Source: an uncultured Clostridia bacterium
GTDB lineage: Bacteria; Bacillota; Clostridia; Lachnospirales; CAG-274
Reading direction: 5' to 3'
NCBI GenBank assembly: GCA_947627855.1
Contig: CANQXR010000001.1
Location: 1-64,000, forward strand
DNA length: 64,000 nt
A program made the translations under genes and the position numbers. Under the pieces are notes generated by a model. The model was not told the DNA's origin and made no database searches. It saw only the letters and a list, made by a program, of their open reading frames with translations. Shown in pieces: positions 1 through 9,219 of the stretch. How positions within the stretch are numbered: the stretch's first letter is position 1; every line of letters begins with the position of its first letter.

Positions 1-139
1 GTACAAACGAATAAGTAAGAGAAGATTGATGTTCAGGGCTGCCCTTGAACCTACTCTTTTCCTTGACATTCTTTTTGACCCAACGGCTGTTGTTCTTCAA
101 AAGTAAATGCTGTTTCCGTGGTAATATATATAAGAATTA

Positions 140-168
140 TTGACGTTTCCATATTTATGTGATACATT
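140..168 (+). promoter_or_regulatory. Putative sigma-A promoter for the glycosidase gene
   Basis: TTGACG (140-145) and TACATT (163-168) are separated by 17 bases in an A+T-rich stretch about 85 bases before the ATG at 252. The -35 box is good and the -10 box weak. The rest of 1-251 holds no gene that I can support. Confidence 0.4.
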
Positions 169-251
169 AATTATAATACATAATTATTTGGTAGATGTAA
201 AAGTTTCTTAATTTTATGCAAAGAAATTTATATTTTTATATGGAGGTAGAA

Positions 252-1726
252 ATGAAAAGTGGATTATTTAAAAGGATGATATCGTTTACACTGGCAGCAT
301 GTCTTTATGCCGCTACGTTTTATACTGCGGTTTCTGCTGTGCCATCGGGGTTATAACCGAAACTGCGAATATAGGTGGTGGATCGGCAAATCTTGTATAT
401 ATTGATATGTCTGTTTCAGGCAGAACAGGAGAAGCTGTTATGTCAAGTCAGCTTTCGCCTTTGGAAGCAAGTGGACTTATAGGGGCAGTTTCTGATGGAA
501 ATGTTGTTGCCGCTATGAACGGTGGTTTTTTTGACGCATACTATAAGCCTGCAAGCGTTAGCTTTCCCGACAACTTCCCAAGAATTTACGGCACTGTCAT
601 AAATGACGGAGAAATACTTAATGGCGGAGATATCGGAAATGCCGCAGCTCTTGTTTTTGACAGCAGCGGAAAGCCCTCCATAGGCTATGCGGATATCAAA
701 GCGTATTATGAAGTAAACGGATCAAGAAAGCAGAAAATAGGTGATGGTGTTAACAGTATAAAATCCTACTGCTATACAGATGTTATGAAGGCTCCTGTAT
801 ATGTAGCAGAAGGTCGCAGCGTTACATATGTTAAAAACGGCACTGTTTCAAACACAGTGACAAGTTCAGGTGTAAATGTTTCCGTTCCACAGGATACTAT
901 GATAATACTTGACGACAATGCGCTTCAAAGCGGAGACAGTGTAAGACTTGTTTATGATGCTCTCCTTGACGGTCAGGCAGTCGATGCACAGACGGTTATT
1001 ACCTGCGGACCGATGCTTCTTTCAAATGGACAGAATGTTTCTATGTCTGATTTGTCCTCTTATGATGAAAAGCAGTCTGCTTCAGCAGTAAATCAGAAAA
1101 GCTTTGCTGCAATTTCTCCTGATGGCAGACTGATTCTGGGTGAGGTCACAAGCTCGTCCAACGCTATAGCTGAATATCTCAAATCAAAAGGCGTAAAAGA
1201 TGCTATGTGCTTTGATGGCGGCGCAAGCAGTATGCTTTATGTTTCAGATATAGGCTACAAACAGTCCGCCGGAAGAAAACTCGCAAGCATATTTGCCATA
1301 GTTGATAAAAAACAGGCAAATGCAGGTGTTTCTGCCGCTCCGTCAGAATCAGTCATCAAAGTAAACGGAAATTACGCCTCCATAGCAGCATATAACATAG
1401 ACGGTAATAATTATTTTAAGCTGAGAGACATAGCGAACATACTAAAAGGCACTGATGCCGAATTTGATATTGGCTGGGACGGTGCAGAAAAAATAGTTAC
1501 AATAAACAAAGGGACATACAGCGGTGAAACGCAGATTTCCTCGTCGGTTTCTCCTTCATCTGCCGTTAAAAGCGCTTCAAAGATAATTATAGAGGGTAAA
1601 CCTGCCGACTTTACCGTCTACAGCATAGGAGGCAACAATTACTTCAAGCTCAGGGACATAGCGGATTATCTTGGAATACAGATAACATGGGACGCAAGTA
1701 CCTCCGAAATAAACATTACGGCATAA
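252..1726 (+). CDS. Secreted phosphodiester glycosidase (NAGPA-like) with two stalk domains; frameshifted in the signal peptide
   Basis: A good ribosome site (GGAGG, 242-246) precedes an ATG at 252 that encodes a typical signal peptide (basic start, hydrophobic core, ending A-V-S-A). This frame stops at 354-356. The mature protein lies in another frame, open to 1726. Restoring one G to the G4 run at 347-350 would join signal peptide to mature protein seamlessly. The body carries the phosphodiester glycosidase/NAGPA fold, with a catalytic-type AAMNGGFFD segment near the start and CFDGGASS near its end, as in enzymes that uncover N-acetylglucosamine-linked phosphodiesters. Two copper-amine-oxidase-N/stalk motifs (each with NNYFKLRDIA) follow in the last 130 residues and probably mediate surface attachment or protein contact. 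Without the frameshift fix, translation from 299 would give an unexported protein. This may be a sequencing error, a phase switch or a decaying gene. Confidence 0.75.
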
Positions 1727-1736
1727 AAGCAATAAA

Positions 1737-1769
1737 AATAGCAGCAATATGATTCGCTGCTATTTTTTT
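1737..1769. terminator. Bidirectional rho-independent terminator
   Basis: The stem AATAGCAGC / GCTGCTATT has a 10-base loop and is followed on the plus strand by a run of T. On the minus strand it is followed by a T-rich stretch. It sits between the convergent glycosidase gene and the eight-gene minus-strand operon and can serve both. Confidence 0.85.
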
Positions 1770-1783
1770 GTGCTCATTATGGC

Positions 1784-2440
1784 TTATGAAATGGATCTGA
1801 TTGTGACAGTTTTAGTATTTTCGTCCCATATAGTTGTAACAGGCATAAACAGGGACATATCCCTTACATATATGTAAAATGAACTATCTTTCACAAGTAT
1901 ATTCTGTGAAAGCTTTATATTGCTGGCTGCATTATCCGAACCCTCCATAAAAACATCCACAGATTTTGATGCAGAAGAAAAGCGATACTCCTTGTTTTCT
2001 ATGTGAATTGCTATTCCATCCTCGCCTGTCTTTTCATAGGCAAAACCCAAATTGTCACAGATCAAGGGCAGCTTTATATATGTCCTATCATCAATAGTAA
2101 GAGTTTCACCCTTGGAGTCTATAAATACATCGTTTATCTTTATGGATGCAGATGTTTCGATAATTACAGGTTCTTCCTCGGTTTTTGTGAGCACAGTGGA
2201 AATTGTTGTTGCCGCCACTGTTATAATAACAATTACAGCAAGAATTGTTTCCCAAAGCAGATTTATACGTCTCAGGCAAAATGGAAGAAAAGCCTTTTCA
2301 TTGCGAAGACTTTTACGAAAAAGCTCCAGTTTTTGTGAAAAAAGACTGCTCTTCAGAGCCCTTTTGTCAATATATTCTTCGCCGGTTCCGCTGTCTATGT
2401 TGTATATCTGATTAATATTCTTCATATGCCTGTATATCAC
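1784..2440 (-). CDS. Membrane-anchored stalk-domain protein, last gene of the AAA+/Hsp70-like operon
   Basis: About 218 aa. A basic cytoplasmic segment of about 60 residues precedes one membrane span (about 63-85, rich in I, V, A and T). An external domain of about 130 residues follows, resembling the copper amine oxidase N-terminal/stalk fold: paired beta segments, IYVRDMSLF, and a closing W-D-E-N-TKTVTI that also ends other stalk domains in this window. The GTG start at 2440 overlaps the TGA of the AAA+ gene (GTGA), indicating translational coupling. An ATG at 2425 is the alternative. It probably places the output of the cytoplasmic operon at the membrane or cell wall. The function is unknown. 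Confidence 0.7.
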   Translation of the reverse strand: MIYRHMKNINQIYNIDSGTGEEYIDKRALKSSLFSQKLELFRKSLRNEKAFLPFCLRRINLLWETILAVIVIITVAATTISTVLTKTEEEPVIIETSASIKINDVFIDSKGETLTIDDRTYIKLPLICDNLGFAYEKTGEDGIAIHIENKEYRFSSASKSVDVFMEGSDNAASNIKLSQNILVKDSSFYIYVRDMSLFMPVTTIWDENTKTVTIRSIS

Positions 2441-5082
2441 CTCTTATATTCCTCGCAGACAGCGTTTATAACATCTTCGTCGATCTTAAGCTTGGTTTTA
2501 CTCTCATTCAGATTGTTGCGATTATAAGCGGTTTCTATAAGCAATTCACTGAAATTTCTGAGATCAGCCCCTGACGGTCGGCTGTCTTTGAATAACGTAT
2601 CTGCAATTTTTTCAAGTTCCTTTTTTTCTCTTCCCGCAAGAAACCACTGTACTTCATTCGCCTTTATATAGTTATTCTTCAGGTTACTCTGATATTTTTT
2701 TTTATATCTGGAATACGCCATTTTGAATATTTCGTCTTCCGGTTTATCTTCCGACTTATCCTCCGGTTTATCTTCCGGTTGATCTTCCGGCATTTCTACA
2801 TTGCCATTTAATTTCAAAAACTGTTTTATCATTTTGGAACCATTCTCTTCATCGGGGCTGCTCATTTCTGCCTTATCATCAATACGACCTGCACGTATAA
2901 CCGCCTCGTCTAAACTTCCGATAAAGTTTGTTGCGGCCATAAAAAGTATCTTGGTCTTCGGATTTCTCAGCGTTTCCTTGTCGTCCAGCTTTGTTAGTAT
3001 TGTTCCTCTCACTCTAGGATCAAGTATAGAGGTGGAAACAAGGGAGTCAAATTCATCAAAAAACAAAAGAACGCCATTCTGTCTGCAGCATAATTCAGAA
3101 AGCTGCAGAGCGCTGCTGAATATTCTCGAAATTATCTGATTCTGCCGATCGAGAAAAGCCTTTGTGAGAGTCTCGGAGGTTATCTTCATAAAGTAAAGGT
3201 TATGCTCATTTGCAGCTGCCAGAGCAAGCTGTGACTTTCCGTTTCCGGGAGGTCCATAGAGAAGAATTCCTTTTTTTGGTTTTATGCCGAATTTTTCCGC
3301 ACGGTTTCTTTCGGCAACCTTGAAAAAGCTCACCTGTCTGTTGATCAACGTTTTGATATTTTCAAAGCCTATTATGCTGTCATAATCGGGTCTGTTCTTA
3401 CTGTTTTCATCAGGTCTTATTATTTCCACATTAAGCTCTCTTGAAAGATCCATGACGAGGGCATCTTCAAATCTTAACAATGCGGCATAAAAAAGCTCTC
3501 TTGTTTCTTCCTCATCCTTGAAATCGGAGATGTTTTTTGTCTGTATTTTTGCAAGGGTATCCAGTTCTCCTATAAAATTCTTTATATCTCTGCCTGACAT
3601 ACGATTTGTTTTGTTAAGGAACTCATCCGTAAAGCCGAACCTATTGAAATTCATATTCTTTTTTTTCAGTCCCAATGTAAAAAGCTCTCTCCTTTGCTTT
3701 TTATCCGGCAAAGGAATGGCTATAGGCTCTCCAAGCCTGCTCCTTATGGCACTGTCCAGAACCTCTATACGATTTGTGGCTGCAATTACAAAAACCTTGC
3801 TTTCTCCTGTCTGAAGACCGTCTATCTCTACCAAAAACTGGTTTACCATATCCTTTGTAAATGAGTCTGTGTCATCGCCCCCACCGCTTCTGCTGCCAAA
3901 GACGGTGTCGGCCTCATCTATGAATATAACAGTGGGAGAATTGGCTCTTGCCTGCTGAAAAAGCTTCTTCACCTTGGGGCTTGTCTGTCCCACATATTCA
4001 CCCTTGAGGTCTGCAAGTGACGGGCTCATAAAGAAACAGTTTTTCTCGTTTGCCAAAGCCTTTGTAAGAAATGTTTTGCCTGTTCCGGGAGGGCCTGTAA
4101 GAATTATGCCCTTAGCGCTTGATTCGGAATTTTCCCCGCCCAGAAACTCATCTATAGCTGTTACTATTCTTTCCTTTATTCCCTTGTCAAGGACAACCTC
4201 ATCAAGAGACACCTTTTCTTCGATATGCTTGTCCAAAGCCGTTTCAAAAAAGCTTTTTTCAAGTCTTCCTTCGTTTTCCGCAAGAACCCTGTCCAATATC
4301 CTCAGAGAATCAATAAGGGATTTTTCTCCCGACGCTACTGCTTCGGATATTTCCCTGAGCTGTATAAACAAATTATGATTCAGAGGTATATTGTCATCTA
4401 CGCTTTTTATATACCGCCTGAAATAGGTATAGTAAATTTCCTCTCCTGAAGGAGAACCTACCATAATTACATTTTTTCCGTCAATGTTGAAGTTATATCT
4501 TTTCAACATCTGAATTTCTTCTATAGTGACTACGATAAGAGTATTCTTAAGCCCCGAAAGCTCTTTGAGCCTTTCTATAATACCCAGCTCGTTGTCGTTT
4601 GAAGACTTATACAGCCCTGCTGTCCACTCAAAATCCTCAAATATTATTCCAAATTTTTTCTTGGGCTCGTTCTTGCATCTGTCAGTCAGAATTTTGATGA
4701 ACCTGTTTTCATCGCTATCCATGCTCGCCGCTTCATTTGCTGCTCTTCTTCCTTGGTCATCTTCATTGTTTTCAATGTTACTTACAGACATATCGCCCAA
4801 AATATCATCATCTGCAATTTTACCTCTTGTGAAATTTTCAATTGCTGCAATCTCCCCGTCTTTCGTCAGCTCATATACTTCAGTATTTGAATTTTTCACA
4901 TATGCACAATAATTACAGCCTGCCTCCTTAAGAAAAAAGCTCTTGTATGTATCGGCAGCATTTTTTACACCGTTATAAAGATCATATAAAAACCAGTCAT
5001 GTATATAGTCGCCATACATAAAGAATATGTTTTCGCCTTTTTTTATGCCTTTTTTTATACTCTCTGTCGCTCTGTTAACCAT
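2437..5082 (-). CDS. Double AAA+ ATPase (Cdc48/VAT-like architecture)
   Basis: About 881 aa. The ATG at 5082 is preferred because GAGG lies 9 bases upstream. A TTG at 5091 would add three residues. An N-terminal region of about 300 residues has no recognised fold. Two AAA+ modules follow. The first has Walker A GPPGTGKT, Walker B VIFIDEAD, sensor-1 AATN and paired arginines. The second has GPPGNGKS, LLFFDEFD and AATN. A charged linker with 4-residue repeats (PEDK/SEDK type) precedes the C-terminal lid. Tandem modules of this kind form hexameric unfoldases or remodellers that pull proteins apart with ATP. With an Hsp70-like ATPase and three coiled-coil proteins in the same operon, remodelling of a filament or complex is a fair inference. 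Substrates are unknown. The gene overlaps its upstream neighbour by 8 bases. Confidence 0.9.
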   Translation of the reverse strand: MVNRATESIKKGIKKGENIFFMYGDYIHDWFLYDLYNGVKNAADTYKSFFLKEAGCNYCAYVKNSNTEVYELTKDGEIAAIENFTRGKIADDDILGDMSVSNIENNEDDQGRRAANEAASMDSDENRFIKILTDRCKNEPKKKFGIIFEDFEWTAGLYKSSNDNELGIIERLKELSGLKNTLIVVTIEEIQMLKRYNFNIDGKNVIMVGSPSGEEIYYTYFRRYIKSVDDNIPLNHNLFIQLREISEAVASGEKSLIDSLRILDRVLAENEGRLEKSFFETALDKHIEEKVSLDEVVLDKGIKERIVTAIDEFLGGENSESSAKGIILTGPPGTGKTFLTKALANEKNCFFMSPSLADLKGEYVGQTSPKVKKLFQQARANSPTVIFIDEADTVFGSRSGGGDDTDSFTKDMVNQFLVEIDGLQTGESKVFVIAATNRIEVLDSAIRSRLGEPIAIPLPDKKQRRELFTLGLKKKNMNFNRFGFTDEFLNKTNRMSGRDIKNFIGELDTLAKIQTKNISDFKDEEETRELFYAALLRFEDALVMDLSRELNVEIIRPDENSKNRPDYDSIIGFENIKTLINRQVSFFKVAERNRAEKFGIKPKKGILLYGPPGNGKSQLALAAANEHNLYFMKITSETLTKAFLDRQNQIISRIFSSALQLSELCCRQNGVLLFFDEFDSLVSTSILDPRVRGTILTKLDDKETLRNPKTKILFMAATNFIGSLDEAVIRAGRIDDKAEMSSPDEENGSKMIKQFLKLNGNVEMPEDQPEDKPEDKSEDKPEDEIFKMAYSRYKKKYQSNLKNNYIKANEVQWFLAGREKKELEKIADTLFKDSRPSGADLRNFSELLIETAYNRNNLNESKTKLKIDEDVINAVCEEYKR

Positions 5083-5836
5083 TTTTATCAACCTCGTCTT
5101 CCGGCAGCATTTCTTTTACTATATTCCTAAGGATGCCCATGGCATTTTTGAAATTTCCATCTTCGGTATTCTGTGACTTTTCAAGCTCATTTTGTAATTT
5201 TTTGACATCCTTTGCAGCATTACTTACATTCTTTTTGCTATTCTCTATTTCATTTTTAAGATTAATCTTTTTTTCTTCAAGATTTCCATATTCAGCCTTC
5301 AGCTCATTGCACTCATTTCTGAGGTTGGAAACCTCATCATAGAGAGCCTTTTCCCTGATTTTCATATTTTTGAGTTTTTCTATCTCCGTTGTAAGCTCAT
5401 TTTTACTGATTTCCAGTCTTTTAATGCTTTTATCGAGGGTCAAAGTCGACTCTTCAATATCTTTTCGGGAATTGCAAAAAGTATTGAACTTATTAAAGAA
5501 ATTCTTCATCGTATCGGACACATCAAACCACGCCAAAAGATCCTTTTTCATATCTTTTGATTTTAAATCCAAAACCAGAATCTGAAATAATATATTGGCT
5601 GACAGAGGATAAAGAGACACAAGATTTTTTATACAGTTAAATTTCTTTTCATCATCCAAGGCAGTTATTTTTTTGACAAAAAATTGTCGATTACTTTCTC
5701 CTGAATAGATAATAAAATTCTGCAAATTTTCTGGAATTGAAAGAATATCAATAACATTATTTTCTGTACTGTTCCCAAACTCTTCGATGAGAGCATCAAG
5801 GGAGGGTTCTTTAATTTGGTCAGAGCCTTTATTCAC
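5075..5836 (-). CDS. Coiled-coil protein of the AAA+/Hsp70-like operon
   Basis: 253 aa with a GTG start preceded by AAGGAGAT at 7 bases. Residues 1-115 are helical and globular. Residues of about 118-235 form a long, highly charged coiled coil (heptads of L, I and N with E/K flanks). No signal peptide, membrane span or catalytic motif is visible. The end overlaps the start of the AAA+ gene, implying coupled translation and probably a stoichiometric partner such as an adaptor or scaffold. I do not recognise the family. Confidence 0.65.
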   Translation of the reverse strand: MNKGSDQIKEPSLDALIEEFGNSTENNVIDILSIPENLQNFIIYSGESNRQFFVKKITALDDEKKFNCIKNLVSLYPLSANILFQILVLDLKSKDMKKDLLAWFDVSDTMKNFFNKFNTFCNSRKDIEESTLTLDKSIKRLEISKNELTTEIEKLKNMKIREKALYDEVSNLRNECNELKAEYGNLEEKKINLKNEIENSKKNVSNAAKDVKKLQNELEKSQNTEDGNFKNAMGILRNIVKEMLPEDEVDKNG

Positions 5837-5866
5837 TGTATTTATCTCCTTTCATAAATATACTCT

Positions 5867-7354
5867 TTAATAGTGTGACGTGCTTTCTGTTGTACTGATT
5901 TGTGACTGGGCTTTTGTGTCATGCTTAAATATTGAAACGCCGTCCTTCTTTATATCCTCGAAAAATAAACCTTTTTCCGCCAGCTTACTTGTAATGGAGG
6001 GCCATGACTTGGCACAGGTTCCCTTTGTATCTTCCTTGTGATTTATGTCTATCACGGGCTTTCCGTCATCAGTAACAGTAACTTTGTCGAAATTTATTAT
6101 TTCATCCCCGATTCTGCATTCTATGCAAAAGCCGTCATCTGAATCTTTATTTGCAGATGTCCTGACATAATATCCCAAATCTACCATTGTTTCTCTTATA
6201 TCAAGGGCAGTCTGAATCGTTTTCATTTTATTTCCATGAGTAAGAGCAGCATAAGAGGAGGCCTCATTTATAAGCCCCACAGCCTTTCCTATTTTCTCCT
6301 TTGCCTCGTCAAACCTTTCCTCGTTATATAAACCTTTTATGCTTTTCATAAGGTCATTTATCTCGGAAATGTTATTATTGCCGACATTATATCTGCCTTT
6401 GGCATATTGGGACAAAAAATCCATAAGGTTCATCTTTCGGGGCTCACCTTTTCTGAACTCGTCCTCGGGCACGCTGTAAACCTTATTTTCAAGACGTTTA
6501 TTCAAGCTGTCAATATCTGCTTTTACACTGCTCTTGATTTCAAGAAATTCGGCGTGCTTCTTCTGAAGCTTTGTTTCAAAGTCCGTAATTTCAGAAAGAA
6601 TTCCCCGGTAATATCCACTATCATAGAAAATATAATCTGTGATGCTTTTCAAAGAGTTTTTGACATTCTCTCTTAGGGTCTCATACTCCTTGGCAAGAAA
6701 TTTTTCAGCTAATTTACTGTCTATTGACTCAAAAATACTTTGCACCTCTCTTGTCCTTTTAGCCTGATCATCAAGTTCATTCAGACGGCTGGCAAGCTCA
6801 TGTAGTCTGTCAATCGTCCTGCCGACCTTACTGAGATACTGATTTGCAGCCCGGGATACCGCCGAATAATCATTCCGCAGATTATCCACACGTTTTCCAA
6901 GCTGCTTATAATCATTCGTTACCTCTCTTGCATCGGCATACTCCTTGTCACAATACCATTGTTTGCCGTTTTTTATTCTGCGCTGTATGGCTTGTCTGAC
7001 AGCTTCTGCTCTGCTGTCAGTACTGCTGTAATCCCTCAGAATTTTTGCCCGTGTCTCTTCACATTTTTCAAAACCGAGGTCTGATAAGCTGTCGGAGTCT
7101 AAGGACGCCCTCAATTCCGTAATTTCAGCTTCTACATCACTTACTGCATTCGGAAACGTCTGCCTGGCTTCTTTTGAAGCTTTGCTCCTTATGTTTTTAG
7201 ATAATTCCGACAACTCTCCATACTTTTTCCTTGCTGCTGCTAAAGCATTGTTTGCATCTCTTAAAGAACTGTCAAGACTTTCCATGGAGCCCTTTCGAGT
7301 TTTTTCTCCATTTCTCAGCAGTCCGTTTACCTCTGACGCTTTTCTTCCGCTCAT
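5867..7354 (-). CDS. Large coiled-coil protein of unknown function
   Basis: 495 aa. The ATG has an excellent AAGGAGG site 8 bases upstream. Most of the protein (about residues 15-375) is predicted helical with repeated charged heptads, like a structural or cargo-binding rod. The last 110 residues are different: a short beta-containing globular domain with two cysteines (FCIEC near residue 410) and a K-G-T-C-A-K-S-W-P segment, possibly a ligand- or metal-binding tail. No export signal is present. It lies between the radical-SAM gene and the second coiled-coil gene in the operon. The cysteine-containing tail makes it a conceivable target of the neighbouring radical-SAM protein, but that is speculation. 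Confidence 0.6.
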   Translation of the reverse strand: MSGRKASEVNGLLRNGEKTRKGSMESLDSSLRDANNALAAARKKYGELSELSKNIRSKASKEARQTFPNAVSDVEAEITELRASLDSDSLSDLGFEKCEETRAKILRDYSSTDSRAEAVRQAIQRRIKNGKQWYCDKEYADAREVTNDYKQLGKRVDNLRNDYSAVSRAANQYLSKVGRTIDRLHELASRLNELDDQAKRTREVQSIFESIDSKLAEKFLAKEYETLRENVKNSLKSITDYIFYDSGYYRGILSEITDFETKLQKKHAEFLEIKSSVKADIDSLNKRLENKVYSVPEDEFRKGEPRKMNLMDFLSQYAKGRYNVGNNNISEINDLMKSIKGLYNEERFDEAKEKIGKAVGLINEASSYAALTHGNKMKTIQTALDIRETMVDLGYYVRTSANKDSDDGFCIECRIGDEIINFDKVTVTDDGKPVIDINHKEDTKGTCAKSWPSITSKLAEKGLFFEDIKKDGVSIFKHDTKAQSQISTTESTSHY

Positions 7355-7366
7355 ATATCTTCCTCC

Positions 7367-7978
7367 TTAGTCATTAACTTTTGCAATATGTTCCAGAAAT
7401 TTTTTATAAAACCCTACAGGCGGTATGCCTATAAAATAAACCTCTCCCTCTTCGCTTATCCGGAATGAAAAATCCCTGTTTTTTGAAGAGTTTATTTTTG
7501 GGGCTGCATACCTGTATTTATCGGTAAAAAAATATATTTTCTGATTGTCTGAACCTCTGTACATAGAGTTATTGTTTAGCTCCTCGACATATTCTCCGTC
7601 TATAAAAATATCTGTGAGTGCAAATATATCCTCCGCCAGACTGCCATATATTTTCAGAAGCTCCTCATATGTATATCCGGAATACAGCATAACATCCAAA
7701 CCGGTCTTGCTCTTCACAAGCCTTAAAAGCCTTCTTATTTCCTCAGCCTGCAAAAAAGGCTCTCCTCCGCTTATGGTTATTCCGGTCAGATTTCTTTTGC
7801 TGCAGATATCCTCCAATATATCCTCTGCATTCCTTTCGTGACCGCCGTTTTCATCCTGTCCTTCGGGGTTGATACAGCCATTACATCTTTTTTTACAGCC
7901 TTGAACCCATATAACATATCTCTCTCCCGGACCTAAAGAAGTAGTAACGGCTTCATAGCTTACTCTCAAGGCGCTCAC
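7367..7978 (-). CDS. Radical-SAM 4Fe-4S single-cluster protein, NrdG/activase-like
   Basis: 203 aa. The cluster motif C-K-K-R-C-N-G-C (Cx3CxxC) lies near residue 29, followed by the SAM-binding ITISGGEPFLQ element and a D-V-M-L-Y-SGYT strand. These features and the length match the anaerobic ribonucleotide reductase activase (NrdG)/Fer4_12 group, which uses a 4Fe-4S cluster and S-adenosylmethionine to make a radical. No NrdD or other glycyl-radical enzyme is adjacent, and its neighbours are an Hsp70-like ATPase, coiled-coil proteins and an AAA+ ATPase. A role in modifying or activating an operon protein is therefore more likely than ribonucleotide reduction. The GTG at 7978 overlaps the preceding stop (GTGA). 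A TTG at 7969 is better spaced from the GAGGGG site. Confidence 0.85.
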   Translation of the reverse strand: MSALRVSYEAVTTSLGPGERYVIWVQGCKKRCNGCINPEGQDENGGHERNAEDILEDICSKRNLTGITISGGEPFLQAEEIRRLLRLVKSKTGLDVMLYSGYTYEELLKIYGSLAEDIFALTDIFIDGEYVEELNNNSMYRGSDNQKIYFFTDKYRYAAPKINSSKNRDFSFRISEEGEVYFIGIPPVGFYKKFLEHIAKVND

Positions 7979-9207
7979 CCCTCTATAAGAGCTTTTCTTT
8001 CCAACTTGCCTTTGAATGTTATAAGGGCAGGCACATAGAGCTTTTTTGCGGTGGCAATTTCGTAGTTGAAGCTATCGTTCAGATCTGCCATCTTTTTTCT
8101 GTCAAACTCAATCTCCCTGCCGTCGGTTATTTCCATACAGTCAAGGACATCAAAATCCACAAAATCGTACTTCTCCTTATAATAATCATTTACAGCATTT
8201 ACAAGAACAAGCTCATCATCTGTAATAGACTCCTGAGTTTTGCTCTTGCTTTTAGACATTGAATCATAAATAAGTCTTGCAAAGGTAAAGTCCCAAGCAA
8301 AGCGATTTATAAAGGTGATAATGTCAGTGACAGACATTTCAGGTCCGGAACTAAGCTTAAGCTCATCATTTATAAGCCATTCCATTGAAGGACATTTAAA
8401 CATCAGCTCTGCAATTTTTACAAAGGGTTCAGCAGCGTTTCTGAACTCACTTTCTGACACTGACAACTCATCTGCCTTTGCTTTAATTCTGACAAACTCT
8501 GCTTCTATACCGTTTTTTTCCTCTGAAAGCTTATTATTATTTTCCTTTTCTGATTCAATGGCACTTCTGAGCTCACAATTTTCGGCTTCATAAGAATCGA
8601 TCACATTCTTCGCTTCGGCAAGCTCCGTTTCAATAGTCTTTATTGCGACTTCAAACTCCTCTATTTTGCACTTTTCATTTATAAGCTTTTCACAGACATC
8701 ATTTTTTTCTTCTTCAAGAGAACTTGCCCTTTCTCGCTCAACTTCAAGTTCTTTCTCCAAAGCCTTCTTTGAGCTTTCAAGTGCTCTTGTATTGTCCCTT
8801 TCGCTGTCAAGCTCTTTCAGAACTTTATCCTTTTCCGCTTTGAGGCTGTTTACCTTATTTTTCACTTCATCAAACTCAGCTGTTTTGTTGTTGAGTTCGT
8901 CGCTGACTTTCTGAAATTCCTTTTTATAGTACTCCTTTTCCCCGTTGTACCAGTCACGCTTTTCTTCTGCATCTTTAAGCATATCAGTCAGCTTGTTTTT
9001 TTCATCTTCCGCAGCACTCAGCTTTTCTTCAAACTGTTTCTTATCCAGCTTCAATGAATCAATAATATTGTCAAGTTTTGAAGATATCGCATCTACGACT
9101 TCAATCTTATCAAGTATTGAATGTATCGCATCCATAATTTTAATATCTTTTCTGTTATGTTTCACTTTTCTTTCCTCCCTTATATTTTTATGATTCTTTT
9201 TTTTCAT
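7975..9207 (-). CDS. Coiled-coil protein with a C-terminal globular domain
   Basis: 410 aa with a strongly basic first 25 residues. Residues of about 25-255 form one long coiled coil rich in E, K and L. A C-terminal globular domain of about 150 residues contains several aromatic residues (EWLIND, RFAWDF). It is soluble, with no signal or membrane span. It lies directly downstream of the Hsp70-like gene with a gap of about 12 bases. The rod-plus-globule layout recalls GrpE-like exchange factors, but no GrpE signature is visible, so this is only an analogy suggested by the Hsp70 neighbour. Confidence 0.6.
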   Translation of the reverse strand: MKKKNHKNIREERKVKHNRKDIKIMDAIHSILDKIEVVDAISSKLDNIIDSLKLDKKQFEEKLSAAEDEKNKLTDMLKDAEEKRDWYNGEKEYYKKEFQKVSDELNNKTAEFDEVKNKVNSLKAEKDKVLKELDSERDNTRALESSKKALEKELEVERERASSLEEEKNDVCEKLINEKCKIEEFEVAIKTIETELAEAKNVIDSYEAENCELRSAIESEKENNNKLSEEKNGIEAEFVRIKAKADELSVSESEFRNAAEPFVKIAELMFKCPSMEWLINDELKLSSGPEMSVTDIITFINRFAWDFTFARLIYDSMSKSKSKTQESITDDELVLVNAVNDYYKEKYDFVDFDVLDCMEITDGREIEFDRKKMADLNDSFNYEIATAKKLYVPALITFKGKLERKALIEG

Positions 9208-9219
9208 AAAAACTCACCC

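Noticed and set aside
2-106. Open frame of 34 codons at the left edge ending at 104-106
   Set aside because: Too short and without a recognisable family. It could be the tail of a gene to the left, but nothing supports this beyond the open frame.
7367-7978. Assignment as nrdG
   Set aside because: No nrdD or other anaerobic ribonucleotide reductase gene is adjacent, and the context is an unrelated operon; only the family level is supported.
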